Positions 61,615 to 64,000 of a stretch of DNA of 64,000 nt are shown piece after piece. Position numbers and translations under genes: made by a program. This stretch comes from Cyclina sinensis (Eukaryota > Mollusca > Bivalvia > Venerida > Veneridae). Below the pieces are notes generated by a model that did not search any database, was not told the origin of the DNA, and worked only from the letters and a program-made list of their open reading frames with translations. The first letter of the stretch is position 1, and the number at the start of each line of letters is the position of its first letter. The DNA lies in assembly GCA_012932295.1 (NCBI GenBank), contig JAAONU010000006.1:29910882-29974881 (forward strand), read 5' to 3'.

Positions 61615-62610
61615 TTGAACATATTTGCAAACACACCAGTTAGTGTTACCATTGCCTTTGGATTAATGCTGCATGCATGATATTACAAAAGATGTGTCAT
61701 CTATTCATTATATTGATTTTAACAGATTAAGATTGTTGACATTGTCATATGTGTATATTTCAGTCAAATCAGATAGCTCTTGATTGAATTTAACGCCATA
61801 ACATAAGAAGTCAAAGAGTTGACAGTCTTGTGGGCTTGACAGGAGTCTAGGATCTATGCCATGACTCATATTTTGCTACGACCATTATTCATTCAGCTTA
61901 TTAGATTCAAAAATAGTCTTGTGAAGAGTGTTAAGTTGAAGTCAGTTGAAAAAAAATCATAAAATTAAAAAATTATCACAAAACCGGCCATTGTAGGAAA
62001 TTCATTGGTTCTTTCACTCGTTCTTTTCACCCTCCATCTGTCCTTCATTTCTTAGTTTGTTCGTTTGTTAACTCGCTTTCTGATTGATTGACATTATAAT
62101 TTATATACAATTATGTTTTAAAGATAAAATTATTAAGACTAAAAAAGCAGCAAAGGCGAAAAAAACTTAGAATTCTAAAGATTTATTTGAGTCCAAGTTT
62201 GACTTTTTGCTCGAAGTTTTTGCGGTCCGGTCGAAGAATGCATTGTAAACCTTCGCGATAATCATATTTTTCTAGTCATTCCATTATTTTCTAGGATTGT
62301 AGCATAATTATTTTTAAATGACATGATCATTTCATTCTCATTTGTTATCTGTTTTCTAATAGATATTCTTGAGATTGTTTTGACATACGTGGTTTGAAAC
62401 AACAAACTTGTAATTAAAAACGGTATGCATCATTAGCGTATAGTTTTGCATTCAAAAATCGTAAATCAAAGTAGTCGGATATAATGTTATTTTGTTAATG
62501 TGCTAAAATGCACGTTTTAAGGGAAGAAATAAAACATCAAAATGAATGTATTTCTATCAATAAATGGTAAAATGAATACGACATTATAATGTTTGCACGG
62601 CTTGGAAACT
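61611..62610. other. Intergenic DNA, nothing recognised
   Basis: AT-rich; no gene, repeat or RNA seen. Confidence 0.5.
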
Positions 62611-62688
62611 GGAGGTTACGTACCACTACATTAGTGTACCATTATTGGAGGTTACGTACCACTTGTATAAATAAGAGGTTACGTACCA
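62611..62688 (+). promoter_or_regulatory. Three GGTTACGTACC boxes and a TATA-like box
   Basis: GAGGTTACGTACCA occurs at 62612-62625, 62648-62661 and 62675-62688. TATAAATA (62666-62673) lies between the second and third. TTACGTA resembles bZIP (PAR/CREB type) sites. It could be a promoter for a gene to the right, or a small repeat; no coding exon follows on the + strand that I can recognise. Confidence 0.4.
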
Positions 62689-62986
62689 TACAGGTAAGGT
62701 GTTGCCTTAAAGGTGTGAACATTATCGGGTAGAGATGTTTGTTGCACAATTGTTTCATTGTGTATCATTGTTAAATCGAATTAACAAATTATATTATAAT
62801 AATTATGAAGAGTAGAGTAACAACAGAAAACAATTATTAAACGATTTTAGTTTAGACTCATTTATTTTACATCGATTGCTATACAAGTTCTTACAACTTA
62901 GATTCACCACGCTCGATGACTGCTTCCTGGGTTCCATACCAGTATTCGCGCAGCGGTGAGGAATGTGAAGATCGTGAGAGAATCTC

Positions 62987-63057
62987 GCCTCTGACGGGAT
63001 TCGAACCCGCGACCTCCGGATCCGGAGCCCTGCGCTCTACCGCTGGACTACTGTGCC
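62987..63057 (-). tRNA. Degenerate tRNA-like sequence (Arg-CCG-like anticodon), probably not functional
   Basis: On the minus strand a D-loop (CAGCGGTAGAGC), an anticodon loop CTCCGGA (CCG at positions 34-36) and a T arm GCGGGTTCGAATCCCGT are clear, with good A and B boxes. The acceptor arms GGCACAG and CAGAGGC do not pair, and the anticodon stem has an A-G mismatch. It is either a tRNA pseudogene or the head of another SINE; a true tRNA-Arg is less likely. Confidence 0.5.
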
Positions 63058-64000
63058 TCCTTTAACGATTAAATCATTATAAATCACTCCTCTTTCGGCC
63101 AAGTTTCTCCTTCAGTTGTGTAAAAACCAGGAAAAAAAGAAACGTTATGATAGTTTTGCATTAAACTAAGTTCTCAATTCATCCCAATTCACGAATTTAT
63201 TTTTTAGTCAAGTTTTATAAAAAAAAGGTACCTCAACATAGTCTTCCTTCCTTCTTCTAGACATCAAGACAAAAACTTTCATCATTTCTTTCACGTCACT
63301 CAAAGTCCCTCTGGTATTTCCAGATCTGTTGACTGTTCGGCACCTTCTTTGTCGGTAACCATCTGAAGTTTAAAAGAAAACAAATTACGTATTCGTGCTT
63401 TGTAAAATATAAGATAATTATAAAATTCCAACATTTCACATCAGGTTGCCGGGCCTTATAAAATTTTAATTACTTACTTGAGATTTGTAGTTGCTGCAGC
63501 TCGAATTAACGTCGATTATACCAAGAATCATCATCCTGTAGTATGTCTGTGATATCCCTAGAAAAGAAAGATATCCGTTTATTAGCAAAGTAAGAAGACG
63601 GCGTGTACATTACAATCAATGTATTCTGAATTTAGTAGTATGTTTATATATCTACCTCTATTTAATGGATTATCAAATAAAATCATAATTTCATAATATG
63701 CCACGATTTTTATTTATATTATATTCATTATTTTAGTAATGAATGAAGGAAAGAAAAGATTTCATTTTTTTATTTATAGTCAATAAATAAAAAAAACACT
63801 CGAGCTACCTGTCCCATATATACAATGCTGTCATTTGTCACATCGGTCACATTGTAATCTATGTTGTCTCCTTGTAACTTCTTTAGAACATACAAATAAA
63901 ATAAAGGTTCATTATACGTAGACAAAGGTAACAACTTTGCTTTTCTAAATTCTATATTTTTAGTAGATTACTAATAGCCATTAAAATTAATAATTCATTT
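63058..64000. other. Right edge of the window
   Basis: Apart from the weak exon candidates, AT-rich DNA with no recognised feature. Confidence 0.4.
63300..63880 (-). other. Weak minus-strand exon candidates
   Basis: Three open stretches flanked by GT-AG: 63809-63880 (24 codons, LQGDNIDYNVTDVTND), 63478-63557 (ISQTYYRMMILGIIDVNSS) and 63300-63362 (MVTDKEGAEQSTDLEIPEGL, then TGA). The first and second do not join in phase, so they do not form one obvious gene. They could be the end of a gene extending beyond the window, or chance. No family recognised. Confidence 0.2.

Overview
The window looks like nuclear DNA of a bivalve mollusc, probably a heterodont clam; the species is not identifiable from sequence alone. 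The evidence is split genes with GT-AG introns, an animal stomatin gene, a B-box/NHL-type TRIM-like locus of the kind expanded in bivalves, tRNA-derived SINEs, and many 'pearl'-like arrays of 100-175 bp monomers flanked by short hairpins.

One host gene dominates. A stomatin (SPFH/band 7) gene runs on the + strand from 6697 to 59589 in eight coding exons. They join into a protein of about 298 residues, except that exon 4 carries one extra base (about 42803) that breaks the frame. Intron 1 is 33.4 kb and intron 4 is 9.9 kb; both are filled with mobile elements. On the minus strand inside intron 1 (27010-30313) lies a two-exon B-box/coiled-coil/propeller TRIM-like locus with one frameshift and one in-frame stop.

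The most interesting content is the mobile DNA. A decayed autonomous Helentron-type rolling-circle element (coding traces 18854-24190) has zinc-finger, Ulp1/C48-like protease, basic 23-residue repeat, HUH Rep, PIF1-like helicase and EEP endonuclease parts. Its 3' end (24585-24624) carries a 12-base inverted copy of the 5' start of an array at 13592, which suggests one element of about 11 kb into which another array (14868-17923) was later inserted. At least seven array families here (called A, B, C, D, E/F, G, I/J below) share a plan: a 5' hairpin, often a GTCCGTCC-rich leader, monomers of 100-175 bp, an inverted copy of the 5' end, and in most families a 3' hairpin followed by CTTGTT. Several are nested in each other. 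Nearly all lie in the + orientation, and most contain repeated AGGTCA/TGACCT motifs.

Layout: 1-6696 upstream DNA with a 65 bp satellite and two SINEs; 6697-40206 exon 1 and intron 1 (A arrays, a foldback MITE, the Helentron, the TRIM-like locus, nested D/K/E/G arrays, B and I arrays, decayed copies of the exon 2 start); 40207-42824 exons 2-4; 42825-52683 intron 4 arrays; 52684-59589 exons 5-8 with C, B and G arrays and a 32 bp satellite in intron 7; 59590-64000 the 3' UTR, a reversed B array, a possible promoter, a degenerate tRNA-like sequence and weak minus-strand exon candidates.
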